From positions 1,099,501-1,163,500 of the forward strand of contig NZ_PVTT01000002.1 of the NCBI RefSeq assembly GCF_003003095.1: DNA of 64,000 nucleotides. Direction: 5' to 3'. The position numbers and the translations under genes are program-made. Below the pieces are notes generated by a model that did no database searches, was not told the DNA's origin, and was given only the letters and a program-made list of their open reading frames with translations. This document shows positions 1-8,815 of this stretch, one piece after another (within the stretch, counting starts at the first letter, position 1; each line of letters begins with the position of its first letter). Origin of the DNA: Hasllibacter halocynthiae (GTDB taxonomy: Bacteria; Pseudomonadota; Alphaproteobacteria; Rhodobacterales; Rhodobacteraceae).

Positions 1-175
1 CAGGTGGCGCCTCGACCTCCTCTTGGTCTCCTTTGGGCGCTGGATCGTCCGCGCGCGCGCCCTCCTGGAACCAGAGATGGTCGCAGTTCGTGCACTGCAC
101 GTCGCGCCCCTCCGGCGGCACGGCGCCCTCGGGCACGTCGTAGACCGCATCGCAACTCGGGCACCTCAGACGCAT
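1..175 (-). CDS. MJ0042-type zinc-finger protein, truncated by window edge
   Basis: Only the first 58 residues are in the window; the rest lies beyond position 1. Two CxxC pairs (C5/C8 and C28/C31) with the spacing and the DVPEGAVPPEGRDVQC-type core typical of the MJ0042/zinc-ribbon-5 domain open the protein, followed by an acidic, proline-rich linker. In other Rhodobacterales such proteins usually have one membrane segment further along, but that part cannot be seen here. It is divergent from ftsE with a 126-nt gap. The ATG at 173-175 is used because the nearby upstream ATG (178-180) meets a stop after four codons. Function unknown; metal or redox sensing is only a guess. Confidence 0.8.
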   Translation of the reverse strand, partial: MRLRCPSCDAVYDVPEGAVPPEGRDVQCTNCDHLWFQEGARADDPAPKGDQEEVEAPP

Positions 176-301
176 TCCATCTCCCGCCCCACCTTTTCCC
201 CGAACTTGGCCCGTGTAACACCCGCGCCGGATCGGCAACAGTCCGCCGGGAAGGAGCGATCCCGTTTCGCGGGGACGCGGCAACAGCGGAGGCGCGGGAT
301 C

Positions 302-970
302 ATGATCGAGCTGCAGGACGTGAGCTATGCCTACGGGGGCGAGGCTGTTCTGCGCGGCATGGACCTGACGTTGGCGCCCGGCAGCTTCCACTTCCTGACC
401 GGTCCCTCGGGTAGCGGCAAGACGACCTTCCTGCGCCTCCTCGCGCGCCAGCTCGTGCCGACGGGCGGCACGCTGCGGATCTTCGGCGACGACGCGGCGG
501 CCATGGATCGCGACGCCGTGGCGGGCGTCCGGCGGCGCATCGGCGTGGTGCACCAGGACCTCGCCTTTCTCGACCACCTCTCCGTGGCCGAGAACGTCGC
601 CCTGCCGCTGACGGTCGCGGGCCGCTCGGACCCCGAGGCCGTGCGCGAGCTTCTCGCCTGGACCGGCCTCGGATCGCGCGCACGGGCCTTGCCGCCCCAG
701 CTCTCGGGGGGCGAGCGGCAGCGCATGGCCCTTGCCCGGGCCGTGGTCATGTCCCCCGACGTGGTCCTCGCCGACGAGCCGACGGGAAACGTCGACTGGG
801 AGATGTCGATGCGCCTGATGACCCTCCTCGTGGAGCTGAACCGCATGGGCAAGACGGTGCTGATCGCGACCCACGACCTCGGGTTGATCCGCGCGATGAA
901 GGGCCGCGCCTCGGCCCGAACACTGCGCATCAGGGACGGCGCCCCCGAACTGGCGGGGGCCGGCTTGTGA
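302..970 (+). CDS. ftsE: Cell division ATP-binding protein FtsE
   Basis: 222-residue ABC ATPase that partners FtsX at the divisome and couples ATP hydrolysis to peptidoglycan hydrolase control. Walker A GPSGSGKT is at residues 34-41, the signature LSGGERQR near 134-141 and Walker B VVLADEP near 154-160, followed by the H-loop (THDLG). The ATG at 302 has a GGAGG at 288-292. The reading frame is open further upstream, but homology to FtsE begins at MIELQDVSY, so the short start is preferred. ftsX follows with a 4-nt overlap (GTGA), so the two are translationally coupled as in most bacteria. Confidence 0.97.
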   Translation: MIELQDVSYAYGGEAVLRGMDLTLAPGSFHFLTGPSGSGKTTFLRLLARQLVPTGGTLRIFGDDAAAMDRDAVAGVRRRIGVVHQDLAFLDHLSVAENVALPLTVAGRSDPEAVRELLAWTGLGSRARALPPQLSGGERQRMALARAVVMSPDVVLADEPTGNVDWEMSMRLMTLLVELNRMGKTVLIATHDLGLIRAMKGRASARTLRIRDGAPELAGAGL

Positions 971-1860
971 GGCGCGTCCTCACGCTGTTGCGGGGCGAGA
1001 GCGGCGCGGGGCGCATGGTTCCGCGCACCGGTGCGGCCGCCACGCTGACCCTGGGGGCGTCGGCCGCGATGGGGTTCCTCGCGATGTTCGCCCTGGCGCT
1101 GACCTTCGCGTCGGGACGGCTGGCCGACCGCTGGTCCGACGGCCTTGCCGGCACCGCCACCGTGCGGATCGAAGCCCCCCGGGCCCAGGTCGAGCCCCAG
1201 ATGCGTGCCGCCCTGACGGTGCTGCGGCAGACCCCCGGCGTCGCGGAGGTTCGCGCGCTCTCGGCAGAGGAGCGGGCCGCGCTCGTCGCGCCTTGGTTCG
1301 GCGAGGACGTGCCGGTCGCCGACCTGCCGCTGCCAATTCTCATCGCCGTGACCGAGGCAGTGCCCGGCTATGATGCCGAAGGGCTGCGTCTGCGTCTCGC
1401 AGCAGAGGCGCCGGGCGCGGTGCTCGACGACCACGCCCGCTGGCGCGGACCCCTCGTGGCGGCCGCGAGACGGCTACGGCTCTTGGGTTGGCTCTCGATG
1501 GGGATCATCGCGCTTTCGTCGGCGGCGATCGTGACGCTCGCGGCGAACGCGGCGCTCGCGGCGAACGCGCGCGTGATCGAGGTGCTGCGCCTGAACGGCG
1601 CGCGCGACGACTACGTCGCCCGCGCTTTCGTGCGCCGATTCACTCTGCGTGCCTTCATCGGCGCGGCGGGGGGCACGGCGCTCGGTGCCATGGCCATCGC
1701 GCTCCTGCCGTCGGCGGACGCGGCAGGCGGTTTCCTGACGGGCCTGGGCTTTCGGGGGGCGGGCTGGCTCTGGCCGCTGCTGATCCCGCCCGTCGCGGGC
1801 GCGGTGGCCTTCGCCGCGACCCGCGCGGCGGCCATGCGCCAGCTTCGGGCCGTGAGTTGA
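967..1860 (+). CDS. ftsX: Cell division protein FtsX (permease-like)
   Basis: 297 residues, GTG start overlapping the ftsE stop by 4 nt. The layout fits FtsX: a first membrane segment near residues 28-48, a periplasmic domain of about 120 residues, then three hydrophobic segments in the C-terminal half (about 170-195, 225-250 and 265-285). FtsX is the membrane half of the FtsEX complex and relays ATPase state to cell-wall amidase activators in the periplasm. Sequence conservation in FtsX is low, so the call rests on topology plus the adjacent ftsE. It ends in TGATG, sharing one base with plsC. Confidence 0.93.
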   Translation: MRRVLTLLRGESGAGRMVPRTGAAATLTLGASAAMGFLAMFALALTFASGRLADRWSDGLAGTATVRIEAPRAQVEPQMRAALTVLRQTPGVAEVRALSAEERAALVAPWFGEDVPVADLPLPILIAVTEAVPGYDAEGLRLRLAAEAPGAVLDDHARWRGPLVAAARRLRLLGWLSMGIIALSSAAIVTLAANAALAANARVIEVLRLNGARDDYVARAFVRRFTLRAFIGAAGGTALGAMAIALLPSADAAGGFLTGLGFRGAGWLWPLLIPPVAGAVAFAATRAAAMRQLRAVS

Positions 1861-2606
1861 TGCAGCTCCTCCGCAGCCTTCTCTTCAACCTTTCGGTCTA
1901 TGTCGTGATCGCGGCGGTCGGCCTCTGGTACGCACCGCAGGCCGTGTTCAGGCGTGACAAGGCCGTCGCGGCCTGCAAGGCCGTCTGCCGCTACGTCCGC
2001 TGGTCCGCCCCCTGGATGGTGGGCCTGCGGACGGAGGTGAGGGGCCCGGTCCCGCAAGGCGAGGTCCTGGTCGCGGCCAAGCACCAGAGCTTCCTCGACA
2101 TCTTCCTGATCTATGGATCCCTCCCGAACGCCAAGTTTATCATGAAGGACGAGCTGCGCTACGCCCCCGTCGTCGGCTGGTTCGCGATGCGTGTGGGCTG
2201 CGTTCCGGTGAAGCGCGGGCGCCGGGCCGAGGCGATGCGCCGTATGGTGGCCGAGGTCGCCGCCGGGCGCGAGGTGCCGGGACAGCTGGTGATCTATCCG
2301 CAGGGCACGCGCGTCGCGCCGGGCGCGTCGCGTCCCTACAAGGCGGGCACCTACGTCCTCTACAAGGAGACTGGCCAACCCTGCGTGCCGGTGGGCTGCA
2401 ACGTGGGCGTGTTCTGGCCCCGCCGCGGCGTCCTGCGCCGTCCCGGCACGGCGGTGGTAGAGTTCGGCGAGCCTATCCCCCCCGGCCTCGGCCAAGAGGC
2501 GTTCATGGAACGGCTGGAGCGCGAGGTCGAGGCGTCGAGCGACCGGCTGATGGCGGAGGCGGGCTTCCGTGCCCCCTCGGCCCCCGGCCCGCTGGCGGAG
2601 GGGTAG
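1860..2606 (+). CDS. plsC: 1-acyl-sn-glycerol-3-phosphate acyltransferase family
   Basis: 248-residue membrane acyltransferase of the PlsC/LPLAT family, which transfers an acyl chain to lysophosphatidic acid in phospholipid synthesis. A hydrophobic N-terminal segment (residues 4-25) is followed by the catalytic HxxxxD box (KHQSFLD) and the YPQGTR motif. The ATG shares its A with the ftsX stop (TGATG), so this is the third gene of the ftsE-ftsX-plsC unit, an order common in Rhodobacterales. Substrate specificity (lysophosphatidic acid or another lysolipid) cannot be read from the sequence. Confidence 0.92.
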   Translation: MQLLRSLLFNLSVYVVIAAVGLWYAPQAVFRRDKAVAACKAVCRYVRWSAPWMVGLRTEVRGPVPQGEVLVAAKHQSFLDIFLIYGSLPNAKFIMKDELRYAPVVGWFAMRVGCVPVKRGRRAEAMRRMVAEVAAGREVPGQLVIYPQGTRVAPGASRPYKAGTYVLYKETGQPCVPVGCNVGVFWPRRGVLRRPGTAVVEFGEPIPPGLGQEAFMERLEREVEASSDRLMAEAGFRAPSAPGPLAEG

Positions 2607-2725
2607 GGCCGCCCGCCGGCCCCTGCCCCCGCGTGGGCGCTGCCTTGCGCCCGGGGAGCGGGACGTGTGGGAGGATCGACCCGGGCCCGCGGCGGCGATG
2701 CCGGAGCGGCGAAGAGGAGGAGCGG

Positions 2726-3328
2726 ATGGAGTTCATCGAGGACATCGCGGCGCTGGAGGCGCTCTACGGCGCACCGGGAGAGGCATCGACGATTAAGGTG
2801 ATGGATCGGATCACGCCGCTCTACCGGCGCTGGATCGACGCCTCGCGGTTCTGCGTCCTCTCGACAGTGGGGCCCGAGGGCACGGACGGCAGCCCCCGAG
2901 GCGACGACGGCCCCGTGGTGCGGGTGCTGGACGGGCGGACGCTCGCGCTGCCGGATTGGCGGGGGAACCAGCGCATCGACAGCCTGCGCAACGTAGTGCG
3001 CGACGGACGGCTGAGCCTGGTGTTCATGGTCCCCGGCTCGAACAACGTGGTGCGGGTGAACGGCCGGGGCAGGATCACGGCGGACGCCGCGCTGCTGGAG
3101 GGGTTCGAGAGGGACGGCCGCCGCCCCCGCGTGGCGATCCTCGTCGCGGTGGGGGAGGTCTATTCCCAATGCGCCCGCGCCCTGATCCGCGCGCGCCTTT
3201 GGACGGCGGGGGACGAGAGTGCGGGGCTGCCGACCGTGGGCGACCTCCTGGCCGAAGCGAAGCGGGGCTTCGACGGCGCGGCCTACGACGCCGAGTGGCC
3301 GGGGCGGGCCGCGCGGACGATGTGGTGA
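2726..3328 (+). CDS. PPOX-class FMN-binding flavoprotein (MSMEG_1061 / DR_2398 type)
   Basis: 200 residues of the pyridoxamine 5'-phosphate oxidase-like split-barrel fold. The pattern CVLSTVGPEGTDGSPRGDDG followed by the LPDWRGNQRIDSLRN stretch is characteristic of a conserved FMN-dependent subfamily annotated in NCBI as a PPOX-type flavoprotein. The substrate of this subfamily is not established. The ATG at 2726 has a strong AGGAGG at 2715-2720, which decides it over an in-frame ATG 93 nt upstream. The stop overlaps the next gene (acetyltransferase) by 4 nt, so the pair is probably made together. Confidence 0.88.
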   Translation: MEFIEDIAALEALYGAPGEASTIKVMDRITPLYRRWIDASRFCVLSTVGPEGTDGSPRGDDGPVVRVLDGRTLALPDWRGNQRIDSLRNVVRDGRLSLVFMVPGSNNVVRVNGRGRITADAALLEGFERDGRRPRVAILVAVGEVYSQCARALIRARLWTAGDESAGLPTVGDLLAEAKRGFDGAAYDAEWPGRAARTMW

Positions 3329-4128
3329 AGCGTACGGTCTGGACGCGCGCCGCCTTGCTCGAGGGCCTTCGCTCCGTCGGCGTGGCCCAGGGCGGCGCCG
3401 TATTCGTCCATGCGTCGATGGGGGCCATGGGCCCGGTTCTGGGTGGCGCGCGCACCGTCGTCGCCGCCCTCGCCGATGCGGTGGGCGCGGAAGGAACCCT
3501 GGCGATGCCCGCGTTCTCCATCGATGCGTACCCGGCGAGCCGGCAGCTCGGCCGCGACCTCAACCCCTCGCTCGACGAGGCGGTGCCGGGCTTCGACGCC
3601 GCGCTTTCGCCGGCGGCGGGGGTGGGCGCCATAGCCGAGACCTTCCGGACATGGCCGGGCACCCGGCGCAGCGGTCACCCGGTCGTCTCGATATGTGCGC
3701 GAGGCCCGGCGGCCGCCGGGCTCGTGCGCCGGCACGCGCTGGCTTTCGCCTGCGGCGAGGGCACGCCCCTCCATTCGTTCGCCCTCGTTCCGGACTCGAA
3801 GGTGCTCCTGCTGGGCGTCGGCTGGAACCGGTGCTCGCTGCTCCACACGGCCGAGACCTTGGCGGCGCACCAGCGCGTCAAGCATCGCCGCTTCTTGTGG
3901 TCCGACCCCGAAACCGGCGAGCGGTTCTGGAGGGAGACCTCAGACGTCGCCGATGACGGCGATCGCCTCTTTCCGCTCGTCGGCGAGCGGTTCGAGGAGA
4001 TGGAGGCGGTTGCCCGCGGCCACGTCGGGGCAGCGGAAGCCCGGGTCGCGGATGCGGCCAGCCTGCTTGGGTTCGCTTCCGGCTGGATCGACCGCCGGAA
4101 CGCCGCCGACGGTGTCGTGCCCGGCTAG
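3325..4128 (+). CDS. AAC(3)-family N-acetyltransferase
   Basis: 267 residues of the aminoglycoside 3-N-acetyltransferase (antibiotic_NAT) fold, which transfers acetyl from acetyl-CoA to an amine. Visible hallmarks are [17 protein letters not shown] near the N-terminus, the LAMPAFS strand, and [16 protein letters not shown] containing the conserved His/Glu. The GTG at 3325 overlaps the preceding flavoprotein stop (GTGA); a second GTG lies one codon upstream. It ends in CTAG, sharing its stop tetranucleotide with accA on the other strand. Chromosomal family members often have unknown natural substrates, so resistance is not implied. Confidence 0.9.
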   Translation: MKRTVWTRAALLEGLRSVGVAQGGAVFVHASMGAMGPVLGGARTVVAALADAVGAEGTLAMPAFSIDAYPASRQLGRDLNPSLDEAVPGFDAALSPAAGVGAIAETFRTWPGTRRSGHPVVSICARGPAAAGLVRRHALAFACGEGTPLHSFALVPDSKVLLLGVGWNRCSLLHTAETLAAHQRVKHRRFLWSDPETGERFWRETSDVADDGDRLFPLVGERFEEMEAVARGHVGAAEARVADAASLLGFASGWIDRRNAADGVVPG

Positions 4129-5087
4129 GCCGCCAAACCCTTCGTGCCCATGTCAAGGAACTTCCTACGGCGGGCGGCGACGAGGGCGTCGCCCTTCTGC
4201 CCGTCCAGCGCCTTCAGCTCCTCCTCGATGGCCTCGCCCACGGCGCGGATCGTCGCGGCGCGGTCGCGGTGGGCGCCGCCCAAGGGCTCCTCCACGATAC
4301 GGTCGATCACGCCGAGCTGCGAGAGATCCTTCGCCGTCAGGCGCAGCGCCTCGGCAGCCTCGCGCATCTTCTCCGCGTCCTTCCAGAGGATCGAGGCGCA
4401 ACCCTCCGGCGAGATCACCGAGTAGATCGAATGCTCCAGCATCAGGATGCGGTCTCCCGTCGCGAAGGCCACCGCCCCGCCCGACCCGCCCTCGCCCACG
4501 ATGGCGGCGACGATGGGCACCCCGATCCGCAGGCACGTCTCGGTCGATCGCGCGATGGCTTCGGACTGGCCGCGCTCCTCCGCGCCCTTGCCGGGATAGG
4601 CACCGGGCGTATCGATCAGCGTCACCACGGGCACGCCGAAGCGGCCCGCCAGCTCCATCAGGCGGATCGCCTTCCGGTAGCCTTCGGGGCGGGCCATGCC
4701 GAAGTTCCGCTCGATCCGGGTGCGGGTGTCGTGCCCCTTCTCGTGGCCGATCACCATGACCGCCCGTCCGTCGAGCCGCGCGAGCCCTCCGATCACCGCA
4801 TGGTCGTCCGCGAAGTTCCGGTCCCCCGCCAGCGGCGTCCACTCTGTGAAGAGCTCGCGCACGTAGTCCACGCAATGCGGCCGTTCGGGATGGCGGGCCA
4901 CCTGCGCCTTCTGCCAGGGGGTGAGCTTGGCGTAGAGTTCGCGCAGCTTGTCCTTGGCCTTGCGGTCCAGGGCGTCGGCCTCGCCCACGACGTCCTTCGT
5001 CTCCTCCTGGGCGGCGAGGGCGCGCAGCTCGGCGGCCTTGCCCTCCAGCTCGGCGAGGGGCTTCTCGAAATCGAGGTAGTGGGTCAT
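4125..5087 (-). CDS. accA: Acetyl-CoA carboxylase carboxyltransferase subunit alpha
   Basis: 320 residues, full length for AccA. It forms the carboxyltransferase with AccD and moves the carboxyl group from biotin (AccB) to acetyl-CoA to make malonyl-CoA for fatty acid synthesis. The N-terminal coiled segment ([17 protein letters not shown]) and the crotonase-like core with the [18 protein letters not shown] block are typical. The ATG at 5085-5087 matches the usual family N-terminus. It stands alone, divergent from dgcN over 168 bp and convergent with the acetyltransferase gene through a shared CTAG. Confidence 0.97.
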   Translation of the reverse strand: MTHYLDFEKPLAELEGKAAELRALAAQEETKDVVGEADALDRKAKDKLRELYAKLTPWQKAQVARHPERPHCVDYVRELFTEWTPLAGDRNFADDHAVIGGLARLDGRAVMVIGHEKGHDTRTRIERNFGMARPEGYRKAIRLMELAGRFGVPVVTLIDTPGAYPGKGAEERGQSEAIARSTETCLRIGVPIVAAIVGEGGSGGAVAFATGDRILMLEHSIYSVISPEGCASILWKDAEKMREAAEALRLTAKDLSQLGVIDRIVEEPLGGAHRDRAATIRAVGEAIEEELKALDGQKGDALVAARRRKFLDMGTKGLAA

Positions 5088-5255
5088 GCGGGGGCCTCCG
5101 GCGCGATCGGGCCGGATATGCCCCTCCGGCCGCGTCTCCGCAACGGCCCCCGGGACGCCCAGCCCGCAGCGGGGCCCCGTTCGGACCCACCGAGATTTTC
5201 CTTGGCGGCCGCCGTCCGCCCGTGCAGGGATCGCGCGTCGGTCATCGGAGGCGCC

Positions 5256-6251
5256 ATGATTCCTACGCCCTACCTTCTGTTCCTAGGGGACGCGCCCGAC
5301 ATCCTGGCTGCGAAGGTCGCCGTCGGCATCCGCGACTGGCGGCCCGGGCATGCGGTCGGCCAGTTCCGCCTTCCGGGCTGCGGAGCCGACCTGGGCCTTC
5401 CGGAGATGACGCTGGAGGAGGCGCGCGCCGCCGGGGCGCGGACGGTCGTGGTCGGGGTCGCCAATCGGGGCGGGGTCGTCGCCGAGAGCTGGAAGGCCGT
5501 GCTGAAGGACGCGCTGGGGATGGGCCTCGACGTGGCGTCGGGCCTGCACGAGCTCCTGCGGGACGAGCCCGACCTCGTTGCCGCCGCGAAGGCGGGGGGT
5601 GCGACGCTGCACGACGTCCGGGTGCCTTCGGTGAAGTATCCCATCGCGGAGGGGCGCGAGCGGGCGGGCAGGCGGTGCCTCGCGGTGGGGACCGACTGCT
5701 CGGTCGGCAAGATGTACACCGCCATGGCCATGGAGCGTGAGATGCGCAGTCGTGGCATGCAGGCCACCTTCCGCGCGACGGGGCAGACGGGGATCCTGGT
5801 GACCGGCTCGGGCGTGCCGCTCGACGCGGTGGTGGCGGATTTCATGGCCGGGGCGGTGGAGTGGCTGACGCCCGCGAACGATCCCGGCCACTGGGACCTG
5901 ATCGAGGGGCAGGGCAGCCTGTTCCACGTCTCCTATTCCGGGGTTACCATGGCATTGATCCATGGTGGCCGCCCCGATGCGCTCATCTTGGCCCACGAGC
6001 CGACGCGAAGCCACATGAGGGGCCTGCCGCATTACGGGCTGCCCACGCTGGAGCGGCTGCGCGACACGGCCTTGCCGCTGGCCCGCTGGGCGAACCCCGG
6101 CTGCGAGGTGGTGGCGGTCTCGGTGAACACGCAGCATCTAGGCGAGGACGAGGCCGTGCGCTGCTGCGAGGAGATCGAGGGCCGGATGGGCTTGCCCACG
6201 GTCGACCCCTACCGCCACGGCGCGGGGCGGTTGGTGGACGCCCTGCCCTGA
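5256..6251 (+). CDS. dgcN: DUF1611 protein, probable D-glutamate N-acetyltransferase DgcN
   Basis: 331 residues of the DUF1611 family: an N-terminal Rossmann-like half and a C-terminal half with a P-loop-like GTDCSVGK motif at residues 145-152. Members of this family paired with an enolase-superfamily epimerase have been described as DgcN/DgcA of a D-glutamate catabolic route in marine proteobacteria, where DgcN N-acetylates D-Glu. I infer the same role because the next gene is that epimerase and a D-amino acid aminotransferase follows. The ATG at 5256 is preceded by GGAGG (5247-5251). Divergent from accA. The reaction itself cannot be confirmed from sequence. Confidence 0.82.
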   Translation: MIPTPYLLFLGDAPDILAAKVAVGIRDWRPGHAVGQFRLPGCGADLGLPEMTLEEARAAGARTVVVGVANRGGVVAESWKAVLKDALGMGLDVASGLHELLRDEPDLVAAAKAGGATLHDVRVPSVKYPIAEGRERAGRRCLAVGTDCSVGKMYTAMAMEREMRSRGMQATFRATGQTGILVTGSGVPLDAVVADFMAGAVEWLTPANDPGHWDLIEGQGSLFHVSYSGVTMALIHGGRPDALILAHEPTRSHMRGLPHYGLPTLERLRDTALPLARWANPGCEVVAVSVNTQHLGEDEAVRCCEEIEGRMGLPTVDPYRHGAGRLVDALP

Positions 6252-6323
6252 GAGGGCGGCGAGGCGAGACGCTCCGCTCTCGCGCCCTGAGAACATTTCG
6301 ACCGACGAGGAGGAGGTTCGGGG

Positions 6324-7274
6324 GTGGAGATCGACGTCAGGCGCGAGCGGTTCCGGCTGCAGCGACCCTTCACGATCTCGCGCGGGACGCGGACCCATGC
6401 AGAGGTCCTGACGGTCACGCTGCGCGAGGGCGGTCATTCCGGGCGAGGGGAATGCGTGCCCTACGCCCGCTACGGCGAGACGCCGGACTCGGTCGATGCC
6501 CAGATACGCGACTGGTCCGGCGGGCCGCTGGAGGGGATGCCTGCGGGCGCGGCGCGCAACGCGCTGGACTGCGCGCTTTGGGACCTGCGGGCCAAGCGCG
6601 AGGGGCGGCCCGTTTGGGCCCTGGCGGGCTTGCCGCGCCCGGGGCCGGAGGTGACGGCCTACACGCTGTCGCTGGGTAGCCCGGAGGAGATGCGCCGGCA
6701 GGCGAGCGAGAACGCCTGGCGACCGCTCCTGAAGGTGAAGCTGGGGACCGAGGACGACGTGCCGCGGATCGAGGCGGTGCGCGCCGGGGCGCCGGACGCG
6801 CGGCTGGTCGCGGACGCGAACGAAGGGTGGACGGCCGACCTTTATGCGGAGATCGCGCCCGTGCTGGTGCGCCTTGGATTGGAGATGGTTGAGCAGCCCC
6901 TGCCCGTGGGGGAAGACGATGCGCTGGGGGGAATGGCGCGACCCCTGCCGGTCTGCGCCGACGAATCCTGCCATGTGACGGCGGATCTGGCGCGGCTGGC
7001 GGGCCTCTACGACGTCGTGAACGTGAAGCTCGACAAGACCGGGGGCTTTTCGGAGGCCCTGCGGCTGCGTGAGGCGGCGCGGGCGCGGGGATTCGAGGTC
7101 ATGGTGGGGTGCATGGTCGGCACCTCGCTGGCGATGGCACCGGCGGTCCTGGCGGCGCAGGGGGCTGCGGTCACGGATCTGGATGGGCCGCTCCTGCTGG
7201 CGGAGGATCGGGAGACGCCGCTTCGCTTCGATCGGGAGGGGGTTCACCCCCCCGATCCGGCGCTGTGGGGATGA
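6324..7274 (+). CDS. dgcA: Dipeptide epimerase-family racemase, probable N-acetyl-D-glutamate racemase DgcA
   Basis: 316 residues of the enolase superfamily, MR/muconate-lactonizing subgroup. All catalytic positions of the dipeptide epimerase family are present: the KVK pair (K137/K139), metal ligands D164 (DANEG), E190 (EQP) and D213 (ADES), and the second-face lysine K238 (KLDK). In the DgcN-DgcA scheme it converts N-acetyl-D-Glu to N-acetyl-L-Glu. A plain L-Ala-D/L-Glu epimerase is the main alternative, and the dgcN neighbour decides the call. The GTG start at 6324 has AGGAGG at 6311-6316. A 72-nt gap to dgcN suggests one transcript. Confidence 0.85.
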   Translation: MEIDVRRERFRLQRPFTISRGTRTHAEVLTVTLREGGHSGRGECVPYARYGETPDSVDAQIRDWSGGPLEGMPAGAARNALDCALWDLRAKREGRPVWALAGLPRPGPEVTAYTLSLGSPEEMRRQASENAWRPLLKVKLGTEDDVPRIEAVRAGAPDARLVADANEGWTADLYAEIAPVLVRLGLEMVEQPLPVGEDDALGGMARPLPVCADESCHVTADLARLAGLYDVVNVKLDKTGGFSEALRLREAARARGFEVMVGCMVGTSLAMAPAVLAAQGAAVTDLDGPLLLAEDRETPLRFDREGVHPPDPALWG

Positions 7275-7276
7275 CG

Positions 7277-7302
7277 GGCGGGGTCTCGTGACGAGACCCG
7301 CC
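7277..7302 (+). terminator. Hairpin just after dgcA, possible terminator
   Basis: Perfect 8-bp stem GGGTCTCG (7281-7288) / CGAGACCC (7292-7299) with loop TGA, extendable by three more G-C pairs if G7280 is bulged. It starts only a few bases after the dgcA stop. There is no T-run behind it, so it may slow polymerase or protect the 3' end rather than act as a classic intrinsic terminator. Confidence 0.55.
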
Positions 7303-7711
7303 TTCGTCGCACGCTTGCGGTCCGATGCCAGGTGAGGATGGATTGACGGCAGCCTTGGCGGCCGAAGGGATCCAGCGGCCCTACCTCCGCCACCACGGCC
7401 GCCTCCCTGCCGCCGGGGGCGTGCCTGGGGCCATCGTAGTCCGCACTTCGGAAGGTTGTGCACTCTCCGGCCCTTCTCGTCGGGGCGGGACCCTTCGCCG
7501 GCGGGGCCGCCCGGCCGGCGATCACGAGATCGCGGGCGGCGGTCGTAGGCGTGGCAGCCTTTCCGAGCGGAGGGGGAGAGGGCGGCCGTGATCGGGCACG
7601 GCGCATGGGCAGCTTCGAGGCGGGATGGACGCGGGACGAGGCGGCGTTCCGGGCGCTTGACGCGCCCCCGGCGCGGCGCGACGACGGCGCGGAGCGCAAG
7701 GAGGCCCCACC
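7303..7711. other. 409-bp intergenic stretch before the aminotransferase, no convincing gene
   Basis: Open frames run through this stretch on both strands but they have arginine/glycine-rich translations, no ribosome-binding sites and no recognisable domain, as expected from GC-rich non-coding DNA. The last 14 bases hold the AAGGAGG (7698-7704) of the next gene. I see no clear sigma-70 promoter, repeat or RNA motif. Confidence 0.5.
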
Positions 7712-8566
7712 ATGTCCCGCACCGTCTACGTCAACGGCGAGTACCTGCCCGAGGAAGAGGCCCGCGTGAGCGTGTTCGACCGCGGCTTCCTCTTCGCGGA
7801 CGGCGTCTACGAGGTGACGAGCGTGCTGGACGGCCGGTTGATCGACTTTCCGGGCCACGCCGAGCGGCTCTCCCGCTCGCTGCGCGAGCTGGAGATGGAA
7901 AGCCCCGTCACCGACGAGCAGCTTCTGGACATCCACCGCGAGCTGGTGCGCGTGAACGGGATCGAAGAAGGGATGGTCTATCTGCAGGTCACGCGCGGGG
8001 TGGCGGACCGGGACTTTGCCTGGGGCGCCGAGGGTGAGCCGACGATCGTCCTCTTCACGCAGTCGAAGCCGGGGCTGGCGGACAATCCGAAGGCGCGCGA
8101 GGGGATGAAGGTCATCTCTATCGCCGACCGGCGCTGGGGGCGGCGTGATATCAAGACCGTGCAGCTGCTCTATCCCAGCATGGCCAAGATGGCGGCGAGG
8201 AAGGCCGGCGCTGACGACGCCTGGATGGTCGAGGACGGGTTCGTGACCGAAGGGACCAGCAACAATGCCTACATCGTCACGGGGGGTCGGATTGTCACCC
8301 GCCATCTCGGCGAGGAGATCCTGCACGGCATCACCCGCGCGGCCGTCCTGCGCGTGGCGCGCGACCTGCAGATGGAGGTCGAGGAGCGGCCGTTCACCCT
8401 GGAGGAGGCGCGGGCCGCGGACGAGGCTTTCGTGACCTCGGCCTCTACCTTCGTGATGCCGGTGGTCGAGATCGACGGCGCGTCGGTGGGCGAGGGGCGT
8501 CCCGGCCCGGTCGCGGCGCGGCTACGCGAGGTCTATCTCGACGAGATGCGCGCGGCGGCGATCTGA
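7712..8566 (+). CDS. dat: D-amino acid aminotransferase (PLP fold type IV)
   Basis: 284 residues, the usual length for Dat/branched-chain aminotransferase class IV enzymes. The PLP lysine is K148 in RRDIKTVQLL, and the TEGTSNNAY phosphate-binding motif and the DRGFLFADGVYE N-terminal block are those of D-alanine transaminase. It would interconvert D-amino acids (D-Ala, D-Glu, D-Asp) and 2-oxoacids. Its place behind dgcNA suggests a shared job in D-amino acid turnover, though a 437-bp gap argues for a separate promoter. AAGGAGG at 7698-7704 fixes the ATG at 7712. Confidence 0.92.
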   Translation: MSRTVYVNGEYLPEEEARVSVFDRGFLFADGVYEVTSVLDGRLIDFPGHAERLSRSLRELEMESPVTDEQLLDIHRELVRVNGIEEGMVYLQVTRGVADRDFAWGAEGEPTIVLFTQSKPGLADNPKAREGMKVISIADRRWGRRDIKTVQLLYPSMAKMAARKAGADDAWMVEDGFVTEGTSNNAYIVTGGRIVTRHLGEEILHGITRAAVLRVARDLQMEVEERPFTLEEARAADEAFVTSASTFVMPVVEIDGASVGEGRPGPVAARLREVYLDEMRAAAI

Positions 8567-8606
8567 GCGGTCGAACGGCCGGACGTCCCGCACGGAAGCG
8601 GAACGC

Positions 8607-8705
8607 TCAGCCCTTGCCTCTGGCGCGGCGGGTGCGGTCGGCGGCGAGGTCGTAGACAACGCCGCCGATGATGACCCAAGCCACGATGAGCGCGATCAGC
8701 CCCAT
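8607..8705 (-). CDS. Small single-span membrane protein (32 aa), hypothetical
   Basis: A 32-residue frame beginning MGLIALIVAWVIIGGVVYDL, that is one membrane segment followed by a short basic tail rich in Arg and Lys. The hydrophobic-then-basic layout, the ATG and the position in an otherwise empty gap between dat and the DUF1244 gene make a real small membrane protein plausible. I cannot name a family. No strong Shine-Dalgarno is visible upstream. Function unknown. Confidence 0.5.
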   Translation of the reverse strand: MGLIALIVAWVIIGGVVYDLAADRTRRARGKG

Positions 8706-8815
8706 GAGCGGACGATCCCCCGAATGCTGCTTTTCTGTAAGCAGGGTTCCGCCTGAAATCGGGCGCCGAAGGGGCAGCCCTGCGGTGGCGGCGAGGATTC
8801 ATGGCGGCGGCGACG

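Noticed and set aside
7458-7711. Possible small gene just before the aminotransferase
   Set aside because: Arg/Gly-rich translation, no ribosome-binding site, and it would run into the aminotransferase start in another frame.
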